Below, one piece after another: positions 48,053 to 59,503 of a stretch of 64,000 bases of DNA. Origin of the DNA: Hirundichthys speculiger. Its lineage: Eukaryota > Chordata > Actinopteri > Beloniformes > Exocoetidae. Below the pieces are notes generated by a model. That model was given only the letters and a program-made list of their open reading frames with translations. It had not been told where the DNA came from and ran no database searches. The stretch lies in the NCBI GenBank assembly GCA_018398805.1, contig JAGFBZ010002349.1, positions 62,001 to 126,000 of the forward strand, read 5' to 3'. The number at the start of each line of letters is the position of its first letter. The first letter of the stretch is position 1. The position numbers and the translations under genes were made by a program.

Positions 48053-48932
48053 TGTTGAGATGTGTACGACGCGTCTGCAGCGCTCGCTTCTTCTTCGGTA
48101 GAGAGAAAATAAGCAGCATTAAAATGTTTCTGCTCTTTACGTTATCATTAACTATAAATGTGGGCATCATTGCAGGATGAAGCCGTTGGTGTCGAACGCA
48201 CACATTCGATCCCTCCCCAGTATAAACTACTCCCAGTTATACGCAGACGCATAATCAAAGGACAGTAATGACAGTAACGGCGGTAACGGCATGTGTGGAA
48301 ATGATCTCAGAGGACGACGACATCATCACTCGACATTCACAGAAGACTCTTTAGTCTTTAAAACCTCAGCCCTGCTCTGGTGCTGAACATTTTCATCTCA
48401 TAATCATCTTTTCATGACAACATTTACACTGTGTTTACAATTTCCTGACAATTTTCATGAAGATGTTTTAATTTTTTAACATGAAAACCTCCATCTCCAA
48501 TCAGCCTCTCCTTAAAAGAGCAAAAGCATGAGTGGAAGAACGCGCTAACAGTCTCGAGGGCGTGTGAGAGTTTCCTCACGTCTTCACATCTTCACGCCGT
48601 CGCGCGTCGAAGCGCCCGCGGCGGCGTGAGGCGTCCTGCCAGAACAAAACTGAGCGTTGAGGTGAGTCGACATCCCGACTGGGTCGGAGCTCAGACTGTT
48701 TCAGATCCTGAAATCGGGTCTCACAGCTCGTGAATCACGGCGGTTCACCGACAGACGGCGTCCAGACAGACGGCGTCGAGACAGACGGCGTCCAGACAGA
48801 CGCCATCGACCGGCTGGACGCCGTCAACGTCAAAGCATTTCATACCAAAAACCACATTTGTCAGATGAAACTGAGACATCCCACATTTATTTATTTACCA
48901 AATGACACCTAGGATTTGGTCAAAATTTGGTT
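48053..48932. other. No gene recognised
   Basis: Includes a CpG-rich part (48590-48830) with the 15-bp tandem repeat. Confidence 0.45.
48745..48812. repeat. 15-bp tandem repeat GACGGCGTCCAGACA
   Basis: About four units, in frame with an ORF (TDGVQ/TDGVE repeats). The flank is GC-rich (48590-48720, CGCGTCGAAGCGCCCGCGG). No domain recognised. Confidence 0.85.
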
Positions 48933-48964
48933 GTTGACAGCAAGGGCGTAACCATGGTATAGAC

Positions 48965-49849
48965 TAGGGATGGGCATAATCAATCGATTAATCGATGATT
49001 GATCATTAAGAATTTGGTCGAAGACATTCATTTTCGTCGATGAACCGAAAGTTTTTTTTATTTTTTTTTAAACAATCCGAATGTAGGTTATCAGTGCACG
49101 TCCTAAAACAATGCGATGCATTTCTCTGTGCCACCGATAGAAATTTGCCACCAGGGGGCAACATTTCACCATCACCCTACCCTGGCTGGACTCAGTTGTT
49201 ACACGCGAGCTTCTGTAGGTCATCGCCTAATCGTGAAGCGGTCGCGGTGAAGTGTGGCGTGGAACCATTTTAGTTTAGAAAATGAGCAAGTGTACTGCAA
49301 TCACTGCAATGCTAATTACAAATACAATTAATCGACAACGACAATGATGTATCACTTGAACAACGCGCATCCAAGCCTTGTAAAGGACGGTGGAGGCGGT
49401 TCATCATCAGCCTAGCCTAGCCTAGCCTAGCCTAGCCTCAACTCGGTGTTAGCACGGACCAGTAGCTGCAGCGCACATCTAGCACAGAACAAGCGCATCT
49501 TTTTAAGAAACAAAAAGCCTGTAATACTGGCGCCTTGATATAAATTGTCCTTGTTAAGTAGTCTCCTCGATATCTCTTGTTTTATTATCGTTGTTTTTTT
49601 AAAGAAAAGAAACAGGAAATGTCACGTTATTGTCGACCACGAACATCCGGGCCACTGAACACATCTGGGCATGCGCAGGCCATAGCAACCAGGCCATAGC
49701 AACCAGGCCAAAGGGGAAAACAAACGTCACGCCGATATCGAGAATAATTGTGATAGTTTTCAATATAAAAATGTTAATGATTAATCGATTATTAATCATT
49801 AATTCTCCCGACGATCGACGAATAAATCTCAACCAAATGCCCATCCCTA
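48965..49849 (+). mobile_element. hAT family D copy 2, nested in element E2
   Basis: 885 bp with perfect 8-bp duplication GTATAGAC (48957-48964, 49850-49857). TAGGGATGGGCATAATC to AAATGCCCATCCCTA. It splits the left end of element E2, so it inserted later than E2. BED relic on the plus strand at 49251-49380. Confidence 0.93.
49251..49380 (+). pseudogene. BED zinc-finger relic in family D
   Basis: Reading SVAWNHFSLENEQVYCNHC, then NANYKYN, a TAA stop, then TTTMMYHLNNAHP. The aligned tryptophan, CxxC pair and HxxxxH pair define a BED finger. The same TAA codon is in copies 1 and 3, so the stop was already fixed in the element that amplified. Confidence 0.8.
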
Positions 49850-50597
49850 GTATAGACATTGGGGGGTCCAAATGAGAGCATTATGACCAGATATTAATAT
49901 TGTACCAGAAGAACAATAACTGACCCTGAGGATCATTTTAATTTGATACATTGAATATTTTGCTTGTATTACTAGCGCTACACACACAGAAAACAGCAGC
50001 ACACACAGAAGACACATCATATCATATGATACAGTCTCTTCACTTCAAGCTAGCTAGCTCAACTAACAAACTGAGCCCTTTTTAATGAGTTAAATATTTC
50101 AAATTAATTTAAAAATTAACACACTCAGTATGACAACATCACTCCTCTTTAGCTATCTAGTTGCTTACTGTCTGAAAAAACTTCGTATGTCCTGCTTTTC
50201 TGCTTTTTGGGTAAAAACATTGTTTCCTCTGTCAGAGCCGGCGCTTCAAACCGATAGACGTTAAATGGGCGCAACCAAGTGTACAATTCAGAGGGGGAGG
50301 TCACACATTTTAGTTTTCCTTATAAACGGAAATAAATTGATCGGTAAATATTCGGAAGTAACAAAAGACGGGCTGTTGAGCCAGATTTCATAAAAGGAGA
50401 AAATATTTAACATATTTACACGTAATATTGCGGGGGACAGATTGGTATTTTCCCAGTATTGGGGGGGACACGACCCCCCCAAAGAATGCGTGGTTACGCC
50501 CATGGTTGACAGTGAAAAATTTAGTAAGTGACGTCGAATGGTGGAGACATTTTTGTTAATATTTTTGACTATTTGATGTGTGAAATTTGGTCATTAT

Positions 50598-51767
50598 TAA
50601 GGATGCACGTGGTTAACCGTTTAACCGTTAACTGATAACAGTAACTCTAACCGATTAATATTAACAGTCAATTTTGTTTTAAAGTTACGTAATTCAATCA
50701 ACTTATGGGGGCGTGTCGACAGGTGCAACAGGCCTCTGATTGGTCAATTCTACATCCGCATAGAAAAGAGCCGTCATTGAAGAAATGAGGAAGTACCCAC
50801 CAGTGTTTCCGCTAGAAAAAATTGGCACCGGACAATGTGACCGGTGGGTTTTCAATTTACCGGACAAATGTTTGAAATTCCGGTCACATAGGCTATATGA
50901 ATTTATTGAGGTTAAAAATTAAATCATATGCAGTAGTACGATATCAATGCAAGTTATTTAATAGTATTTTTATTGAAAAACAGGCTATTTCAAATCAAAT
51001 AAGTCCCGTCAATTGACCCACGAGCATAACTTCAAAGAATAAATAAATATTGCAGAAGCTTGCGCTTATCTGACACATGAATGAACATAAAAAGATGAAG
51101 GCCTATATACTCTAAGATAAAACAATTTGCAAACAAATAAAAACACATCTGGAGTGGTAAATAACATTTTAATAACGTGGCCATGCTGCCAGCTTGAACC
51201 ATTACCCATTTTATTACAACTGAAATTGTGCTTGGCAGGAGTATTTTCACCGGATATTTTGACCGGAGAGATTATAAAATACCGGACTTCGGCATATTTT
51301 ACCGGACAAAGTCTGGCAATTACCGGACAACGGAAACCCTGGTACCCACATCTGTACGATTCTGGTTCTCTGCGCTACAAAGACAGCACATATTCTAGTA
51401 ATTCATGGAGGGAGATAGCGATGAATGTGGGTCTGGATACGGCCGAGACGGTGAGGAAGTGGAAAAACACAAGAGATAAGTTAAGCAAGTTTAGCTAGTT
51501 CGTGATTGTCGCTCTCGCGTTGTGGCGTGGAATAACATAGCGGAGACCGCGCTAGCATAAATCAAAAGTGACGGCGGCATCTCTGCGACAAGCTGACGGC
51601 GACACATTGATGCAAGAGTATACACGGGGAAGTGTCCGCATGCGTCCACGACAACGTGCGCGGCCATTGCGGCAGCCAACCCTCCCAGACTTATCGGTTA
51701 ACGGTTATTAATCGTTAAAGGGCGTCGGTTAACGGTCATAAAAAAAAATCTAAAATGTGCATCCCTA
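50598..51767 (+). mobile_element. Element G (MADF-bearing hAT-like), interrupted by F
   Basis: Ends TAAGGATGCACGTGG and AATGTGCATCCCTA, with subterminal GGTTAACCGTTTAACCG on the left and CGGTTAACGG on the right. Flanks GTCATTAT and GTATCTAC do not form a clear duplication. The interior carries a MADF domain whose codons are split by element F (50801-51341). Rejoined across F in concept, the frame runs from about 50775 to TAG at 51496-51498. Confidence 0.8.
50801..51341. mobile_element. Element F, short hAT inserted in G
   Basis: 541 bp with CAGTGTTTCCG / CGGAAACCCTG termini and a perfect 8-bp duplication GTACCCAC (50793-50800, 51342-51349). Subterminal ACCGGACA-type repeats occur at both ends (e.g. 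50826-50864 and 51250-51330). It interrupts the MADF frame of element G, so it is younger than G. No coding domain seen. Confidence 0.9.
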
Positions 51768-52903
51768 GTATCTACGATTTGAGTAACTGATGGTGAAAAT
51801 GCTCTAATTTAAGTCAAGTCAGATGAAATTTGAGTAACTAACGGCTAAAATTTGGCTAAAATTGGTGGACTTTAAAACTAAGATCTAGTAATTGTTGCTA
51901 ATTAATCTCTAAAATGTTGCTAAGATTTAGGTAATGGTGTAATTGGTGGCTATTATTATTATAATTATTGTTGGCTAAACTTCAGCTCAGATTTGGGTCG
52001 TTGGTGGCCCAAATGTGGACGTTGATATTTGGTCATCGATGTTTAACAGGCTAAAATAATTTGTTGCTTGACATACTTCTGTCTTTTTTGTTCTTTTTAA
52101 ATAATTTTGTCATAAAAAAAATATTAGATTTAAAAAAAATCTGTCTCTTTCAGATAAGTGATGTCTTGTGCTACCTGTTCAGGTGACGTCTCAATCACAG
52201 TGCTGTTCACACACTTCACTGCTCCCTTTGTGCCTCCATGTAGTAGATCTGTTTCACTGATACGCACCACAGATCTGCTCTGATACACTGACACATCTGT
52301 GTGTGTGTGTGTGTGTGCGCGTGTGTGTGGGTGTGTGTGTGTGTGTGTGTGTGTTCAACAAAGAACATCACTGATTCAAGCACATCAAAAAGGACTAAAC
52401 TGAGGCTATTACTGTGTGAAGAGCAAACACAGAGCCAGGAACGGCTCTTTAGACGAAGGCTCTGTGGATCGCAAGAAAAAAGATCACACGTAACCTGGAA
52501 TAATCTGTAATTTTAGCATGAAAAAAAAAAGAAAACACTGAGAAACTTGCGGCTAATGTGCACTGAACACAGTTTGTCCTCCACCTGGAAGTTTCAGTCA
52601 CAGTTTTAGGGGAAAACATCAAAGTTATCCGTTTAGACATCCAGTTTGAAGTGGTGTATTTATGCTGGAATGACTGGGGACCCTGCAGTCCTCCGTTTTA
52701 AGGATGCGGACTGCACAGTGTTTGGACAAGGTTAATAAAAAAGAGGCTTCTTGTCAAACCTGCTTTTAACACGAGTAAATTGCTGAACATCTGGTGTAAA
52801 CTCAGGAAGCAAAGCAAACTAAAGCTTTTTACTTTGATGATGACAGTGATGAGAAGTCTCTTTACGTCCACTTCAAATTACGACTTTTAATCTAATTAAA
52901 ACT
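51768..52903. other. No gene recognised
   Basis: A degenerate internal repetition of TTTGAGTAACTAATGG / AAAATTTGGCTAA-type phrases (51775-52040) suggests an old tandem array; a (TG) tract follows at 52291-52353. Confidence 0.45.
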
Positions 52904-54003
52904 TGGGGTGCACGATAACTATCGGGCCGATAACAGGAAATTATGATGTCATCCCGATAAGTCCGATATCACGACGAATAGCCCCGATAACATTTATATT
53001 TCTGTCAACACAGCAGTGTCTCGCTCCCTCTGAGCCTTGAATGACCGGCAGTGAATGTTATGTTCAAGTGACGTCGGCATAATCAGAAAAACGATTACTC
53101 AATCAGGAAAATCAAGAATACCCCCTCATGCCAGAAAACAACTCGTTAACTCGGTCATAATTTTAGTAGTTGCTGACTTTAATTGATATTTGCAGTATTT
53201 TCCCACATGTTACACATAAAAAAATAGAAAAAAATAGAAAAGGCTGAAAGAACGACTAGCAAACGAGGGAACGGAGGAATTTACGTTACACCTTGAATGC
53301 AGCCTGCAGCACAGCGCTGATCACAACAAACATGGCGGCGTGGAACTTGGTTAAAGTTTCAGAAGAAGATAGTTTGGTGGTTATTTGTGACGAATCCTCC
53401 GAGTGAATTCTACGAGGAGGGAAGCACAAGCTTTAATACGTAAAACCTGATCAGCCACCTACAACATAACAATCACTTCCATGGAGTTTTGAAATCCCGC
53501 TAACGTGAGCTAATGGAAGCTAACGGAAGCTAATGCTAACGTGCGCAAGCCAGCAGCAGTCTCTCCTCTCCCTCATTCCTCTCATCTAAAGCTTCCGTGA
53601 GATTAAAAAAAAAAAAAAAAACTACTGAACCTCATTTACTTTAATTAAAGGTATTAATTTAAATGGAACCACAAGCCAAAATCCTTTAAATGTTAATCTT
53701 TTTCAGTTTGTAATTCTGATGCATGTATTTCCATCAGTTCAAGGAGCCTTTATTTTTTATATCAGTCAGTAATGAACCTTATTTAAGTTAATGTGAGATA
53801 TCAAATAGGTTTGTTTGATAGCTTTAAGAAAATGTTTGAGAGGCTTGACAATAGTTTTATATTGGAAAAAATAAATATCTGTTCATTTAAAAAGTCAAAA
53901 CTATTTTTGGTTTTGTTCATAGTATTGATGTAATGATCTTAGGTATATGTGTGTGTTATTGGTTATCGGTATCGGTTTTAAAACCAGTTATCGTGCATCC
54001 CTA
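52904..54003 (-). mobile_element. hAT family A copy A9
   Basis: 1100 bp in reverse orientation, TGGGGTGCACGATAAC to GTTATCGTGCATCCCTA. No clear target duplication. The BED relic reads on the plus strand from ATG 53332, again with the family-wide TGA. The AAGCTAACGGAAGCTAA segment is duplicated relative to other copies (53507-53535). It abuts a Tc1 transposase relic on the right. Confidence 0.87.
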
Positions 54004-54290
54004 GTTTTGAGACATGGTGGTGCTTCTAGATGTTTACTTTTTCTTTGCATGACAAAGAAGAAGCAGCATTTGAGGAGAGCATGGCCGAACTGTCCCTGAT
54101 CACGTCTGTTTTTAACGCTGCATGAACTTGACACTGAAAATAGATTTTCAGTTTTGTCCTGCTCAGACAGAGATTTCTTCAGACTCTCTAGTCTTTTCAT
54201 GATATTATGTAAAATCAATGATGAGATATTCACAGTCTTTGCAAGTTTACTCTGCGGAGTGTCGTTCTGAAACTGTTTTTCACAGATCAA
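54004..54290 (-). pseudogene. Tc1 transposase N-terminal relic
   Basis: Minus-strand frame FQNDTPQSKLAKTVNISSLI then LHNIMKRLESL resembles the helix-turn-helix segment of Tc1 transposases (TPQSKIAK...NIS...HNI..R). Downstream residues are too diverged. It is cut by the end of family A copy A9, which therefore probably inserted into or beside it. Confidence 0.55.
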
Positions 54291-55263
54291 TGAACCTCCG
54301 TTCTCTCTACAGAGTAGATCATATCGTTTTCTGATGCTTTTGTAACTTCCATTTAAATTTTGTGAAAATAAAGGAATAAATTAATTGTGGTTGGTATACG
54401 GAAAGGGATTTATATAAATGGTTTTCTCACACCAGTTTTTTTAACACTTCAAACCAACCGAGACATCATCCATCATTATATTGACAGCAGATATACGGAA
54501 ACCGGCAGCCTGCAGAACCGAAACGCTCCATCGAGATGAATGATCGACTAAAACACTGCTTCGGCATGAACGAAGGGAGCTGTTTTAGTTTGTTTTGATA
54601 AAATGAAAAGGAATTCACGATCACACACACCTCCAGTCAATTCAAATCATTTATTTTTTCTCGAATAAGCGAGCGCTTTGGGATGTAAAGTCCACAGGTG
54701 CCAGGCATAAATTCACCTCCTTTGATTTGTAGTATATATGGATTTCTTCTTGAGCGTCAGATGAAAATAAGCTTTGTTTGGTAGCGTACGCACTTGTAAA
54801 TCTGCCCGTGACATTTTGATCGTGGGTGATACTGCTGGGGGAGCAAATATCATTAGAACTGGACAGGATTTAAATCTGTCACTCAAAGGGTCCATTATCG
54901 ATGGCACCCAGAGCCCGAGGAGCAACGGGGGGGTGGAAGGAAGGAAGGGTGAAAATTAAGAGAAACTGAAGCAGACGACTGAAGGGGTGAGGAGATGCTC
55001 CTGTCAGTCAGGATGCCCCCCCCCCATAAACAGAGTGGTAAATATTTCAGCCGTCACGGCCAAGTGAAGGCAGCTGGTCCTCTCTGCATGGCAATGAGAT
55101 GATGAGTTTCAATGGAGCCCTTTAACCGTGGGAATTCTCCACAAACACACACATACGCACACACACGCACACATACGCACACACACCCAAACACACCAGC
55201 ACAGTGGAGGTCTGTACTGGTCTGTACTGGCTGCATGGACCCATCGGTCTCTACTGCAGCTCA
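54291..55263. other. Transposon-free stretch, possible conserved element
   Basis: 54630-54920 lacks repeats and has long ordered sequence (e.g. GACATTTTGATCGTGGGTGA) without coding signal. (CA) tract at 55141-55190. Confidence 0.35.
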
Positions 55264-55271
55264 GATCAAAC

Positions 55272-56363
55272 TAGGGATGTTCCTGGCGACTAATTTCCCT
55301 GTCGACTAAACGAAAATTTTAATTAAGACTAGTCGACTAGTCTAAAAAAAAGGAAAACACTCACAAAACAGTGAAAATTTAGCACAATTTTTTGAAACAT
55401 CGAAACAGAATTTGAAACATTGTCCCAAAAAATATTTTGTGTAACAAGAGTTCTTTAAGCCTTTAATCACAATGTTCAACAACCATGTTGGATTTTAAAT
55501 GCCGCTGAAGTACGAGACACTTTGCACCGTGCAGTATGAATGAATGTGAACATGAAGGCAACTCAGTCAAACGTTTACCACCAAAATAAATAAATTGCCT
55601 CTGACACATTGAATCTTGCAGATTATCCGACAGAAATTATAGCTTTAATTCACTTTCAAGTTAATAAAACATCTAAATTATAATTACATTTCAACCGAAA
55701 CGAGCAGCATTTTACGCCGTGCAGTATGAATATAAACCCTGCACATCCGACAAAAACTCACTTAAAGATAACAAATAATGTAACATCTAAAAAAGATAAA
55801 TTGCTGCTGAATTATTAAGCTCTATGCGCAGTTCAATATGAGTGTAAAATTAAACAACATCTAAAATCTCTAAGACCGGACGGGAGAACACGTCTCCAGG
55901 TAAACAATGTCAAATAGGCCTGAGTGTGGCTAGCACCGCTAGCATCAGCACCGCTAGCATCAGCAGCCGTCGTCTCGTGCAGATTAACATCCAAATGCTT
56001 GAGTTGAATGTGGTTGCTCATTGCTCCAGTCGAGTGATTGTATGCTAGTTGTTTCTGACACAGTCTACATACTACCTTGTTTTCATTTTCTAGATTAAAG
56101 TTCCGCCAAACCGCGCTGGTTTAGCGAGACTATCTTCCCACCGTGCCGTTTTAAAACTCCAGTCTATTCCAGCATTTCTGCGGGGAGGAGGGCTGCTGTC
56201 TGACGGCTCTGTAGCCCCGACTAGTGGTGGGCGGCTGTATGACAGTTAAGCGGCCTTGTACATGAATAAAACACAAATTGGTTTAAACGACTAATATTTC
56301 TGGTGCCGACTAGTAAGTGAGCGGACGGTTAATCGTTTAGACGACTAATCGCGCGCATCCCTA
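55272..56363 (-). mobile_element. hAT family B copy 2
   Basis: 1092 bp with perfect 8-bp duplication GATCAAAC (55264-55271, 56364-56371). Same termini as copy 1. The BED frame reads on the minus strand (about 55840-56130). It has an in-frame TAA just upstream of the finger, yet the finger residues are intact, and only two ADASG units are present. Confidence 0.92.
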
Positions 56364-56693
56364 GATCAAACCTCTAAAATGATATCCTAAATCTCAAAAT
56401 GGCCATATTCTGTGCATTTTCAGCCATCGAATGTTAAACTCTGGTTCAGACAGAGAACTTCAGTACCCAGTACCCATTACTGGAGAACAACAAAGACTGA
56501 AGATCAAAGTGGGACATTCTTCCTACAAACAAGCAGATCTGCTTCAGGTGTTATCTGATGCTGGAGGTGATGCAGTGGGCGGAGCTAATACCTCATGAAT
56601 GTTTGCATGTTTTCAACGTCAACAAATTGCTAATACTTCATTTTCAACATCTGCTGTCGTCTTTTAGTCACTGTCTTTATATTGGTTACATGG

Positions 56694-57475
56694 GAAGTTT
56701 AATTCCTCTTTAATTCAGAATTAAATTTAAATCTGAATAAAAGTTACCATGTAAACACCTAATTCCATATGAAAATGTCAATTCCGAAGTAACTTAATTC
56801 CGAAGTAAGTGGCTGGTTTATTCTGATTTTAAATCCAAATAGAATAATTTCGCGGTCATGTAAACACTCATTCCTCCTTAAATTAGATTAGATAGAACTT
56901 TTAGTAAACCCTTGGGAGGTCTCCGTCAGGGAAATTGTGGTATTTTAAATAAATTATTTCCCGTCTTTCTGCGCATGCTAGTTCTCTTGCCCGTCTGTCG
57001 CCATGACGCTTATATTCCGCGCTGGGCTTGTTTTCAAGATGGCAGCACGCAGTAAACGGTGTTCAAGAGCAGAGACGATTTATTTAATAAATAGCTTGGA
57101 GGAACTGGAAATAATTAAAAGAACAGATGGCAGGAAACATAAAAATTGTGAGCTTTTCAAAGTTGTAGCGGCCAGGTTAAATGAAGGAGGTTTCACAGAT
57201 AGAGACGCCACCCAGGTCAAAAATAAGTGGAATGTTGTTGCTAACCGAGTTGTTGCTAAGTTTGTTTTCTTCCGGTAGACGTAAAGACGTCCTCCCCCCC
57301 CCCCATCCAATCAGAACCCTTCCCAACCCCCAGACCTAAAGCTGGAATTGGATAAAGCCGAACAAACGTGTTTTCCATGTAAACCTCAATTTGGAATTAC
57401 TATTTCCATGTAAACTCGTAGGAAAACAGTTTAATTCGGAATAATTAATTCCGAATTAAAAAACATAATGTAACC
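56694..57475 (+). mobile_element. Family N copy 2
   Basis: GGTTACATGGGAAGTTTAAT to ATTAAAAAACATAATGTAACC. Same layout as copy 1. An insertion of about 70 bp (56886-56955; GATAGAACTTTTAG...GGGAAATTG, related to the GATAA-tailed retroposon) is bordered by repeats of TAAATTA. The SANT-like ORF is intact. Confidence 0.8.
57039..57278 (+). CDS. SANT/Myb-like ORF in family N copy 2
   Basis: ATG at 57039, about 79 codons. Differs from copy 1 by D to E in the CDLFK/CELFK segment and by KNKW in place of KNKR near the end, which restores the tryptophan expected at the end of a SANT-like domain. The frame then reads on to VVAKFVFFR before stopping. Both copies retaining an open frame is mild evidence that it was intact when the family spread. 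Confidence 0.55.
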   Translation: MAARSKRCSRAETIYLINSLEELEIIKRTDGRKHKNCELFKVVAARLNEGGFTDRDATQVKNKWNVVANRVVAKFVFFR

Positions 57476-58049
57476 GTGGCCTATATACCTGTGTTAATAG
57501 GTGCTAATAAGGGACGTATGCTCACATGTCGACTGAAGCCAAAGCCCCACAGGATGCTAAAAGCGGCGTTAGCTCCTCAAGTCCTACAGGACTCAGAGAA
57601 CTGTGACTCGGTCCAGAACGTCTCGGAGCGGGACGCCAGCAAGCGCTGCCCACTCGGCTGGATGTGTAAGAAACAACGATTTCCCCCCGGAGGTTTTGAG
57701 ATCAAACGACTGTTGCGCGGGACTCTGCTCGTTTAAAGACCGTGTCATTCTTATTCTAGAATTATACGTTGAAAAAGGCTGAATGCTGTCAAATAAACTG
57801 TGTTTGTCCACTTGTAGGTTCATGTGGTTAAAATCTCCTCCAAACCTTCTAGATTGTTTCCATGCTGTCTCTGCGGGTCATCTGGGGAGACGACTCCCAT
57901 TGACTTGGACTTTCGTCCACTTTCGTCCCCTGTCCAGTGGGACTTGAGCTTAAATCAGAAAACAATCTAGAGTCAAACTCCCAAACTATTTTTGACTGAC
58001 AACCGTTGGAACAGTCTTGGCTTGATAGTCCATGAAATGCATGGGTTGT
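57476..58049. other. No gene recognised
   Basis: Unique-looking; the frame at 57476-57736 is unsupported. Confidence 0.45.
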
Positions 58050-58057
58050 ATTAAAAT

Positions 58058-58941
58058 TAGGGATGGGCATTTGGTCGAGATTTATTCGTCGATCGTCAGG
58101 AGAATTAATGATTAATAATCGATTAATCATTAACATTTTTATATTGAAATCTATCACAATTATTCTCGATATCGTTGTGACGTTTGTTTTCCCCTTTGGC
58201 CTGGTTGCTATGGCCTGGTTGCTATGGCCTGCGCATGCCCAGATGTGTTCATTGGCCCGGATGTTCGTGGTCGACAATAACGTGACATTTCCTGTTTCTT
58301 TTCTTTAAAAAAAACAACGATAATAAAACAAGAGATATCGAGGAGACTACTTAACAAGGACAATTTATATCAAGGCGCCAGTATTACAGGCTTTTTGTTT
58401 CTTAAAAAGATGCGCTTGTTGTGTGCTCGATGTGCGCTGCAGCTCCTTCTGGTCCGTGCTAACACCGAGTTGAGGCTAGGCTAGGCTAGGCTAGGCTGAG
58501 ATGATGAACCGCCTCCACCGTCCTTTACAAGGCTTGGATGCGCGTTGTTCAAGTGATACATCATTGTCGTTGTCGATTAATTGTATTTGTAATTAGCATT
58601 GCAGTGATTGCAGTACACTTGGTCATTTTCTAAACTAAAATGGTTCCACGCCACACTTCACCGCGACCGCTTCATGATTAGGCGATGACCTACAGAAGCT
58701 CGCGTGTAACAACTGAGTCCAGCCAGGGTAGGGTGATGGTGAAATGTTGCCCCCTGGTGGCAAATTTCTATCGGTGGCACAGAGAAATGCATCGCATTGT
58801 TTGAGGACGTGCACTGATAACCTACATTCAGATTGTTTAAAAAAAACAACAAAACATTCGGTTCATCGACGAAAATGAATGTCTTCGACCAAATTCTTAA
58901 TGATCAATCATCGATTAATCGATTAATTATGCCCATCCCTA
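58058..58941 (-). mobile_element. hAT family D copy 3
   Basis: 884 bp with perfect 8-bp duplication ATTAAAAT (58050-58057, 58942-58949). TAGGGATGGGCATTTGG to ATTATGCCCATCCCTA. BED relic on the minus strand near 58545-58655, with two GCCTGGTTGCTATGG units at 58198-58228. Confidence 0.93.
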
Positions 58942-58949
58942 ATTAAAAT

Positions 58950-59495
58950 TAGTTTTGTTTCTAGACAGCATGAGACTCTAAAGCTGGAAGAGCTCCAGCT
59001 TCACTTTGGTCTTTTGATAAATCCAGTGGTCTAGTTCATAAAACACTCCTCTGTAAAGTGTTAAATAGAGACATCTGCTTTGTTGCTCTTCCAGAAAAAA
59101 AAAAAACAAACTGCACCTACTGAGCCAAATTTCCCTCAAAACTAAAAACCTGTTTCTTTGGAGACATCTTGGAAACAGAAGCAGATCCACCAGTGAGGAA
59201 AACATGCTCGATGCCTGCTGCGCTGCTGTAAACGTCTGCTTTTAAAACGGTCGCTGAAGGTCTTTCTCTTGTGGATTTTCACATCCTGGTGAAGATGGTC
59301 ACAGAAGGAAACTCCACTAGAAGCATTGTCAGAAATGTGAAAACAGAGAATTATGTTTACAAGGATACTACAGCATAGGTTTGCATCATTTTTTCAGTCT
59401 TCAGTCATGTCTAATGTTGACCAAAAAGAAGCTAAATGACAAATTACACCATTTTAAGCCTTTAAGTCGCAGATGTGTGATCTTGCAGGAGCGCA
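58950..59495. other. No gene recognised
   Basis: AT-rich intergenic or intronic sequence, nothing identified. Confidence 0.45.
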
Positions 59496-59503
59496 ATTAG
59501 CAT

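Larger units (their letters stand above)
48941..50504. mobile_element. Element E copy 2 with nested D
   Basis: Perfect 8-bp duplication GTTGACAG (48933-48940, 50505-50512). Ends CAAGGGCGTAACCATGG and TGGTTACGCCCATG. Without the nested family D copy and its extra duplication it is 671 bp. The 8-bp duplication points to hAT, although the TIR is not one I can name. No coding domain recognised. Confidence 0.88.

Noticed and set aside
49040..49273. 77-codon frame in family D (and its counterparts near 46130 and 58660)
   Set aside because: It overlaps, in a different register, the upstream flank of the BED relic; the conserved residues belong to the BED reading, not this one.
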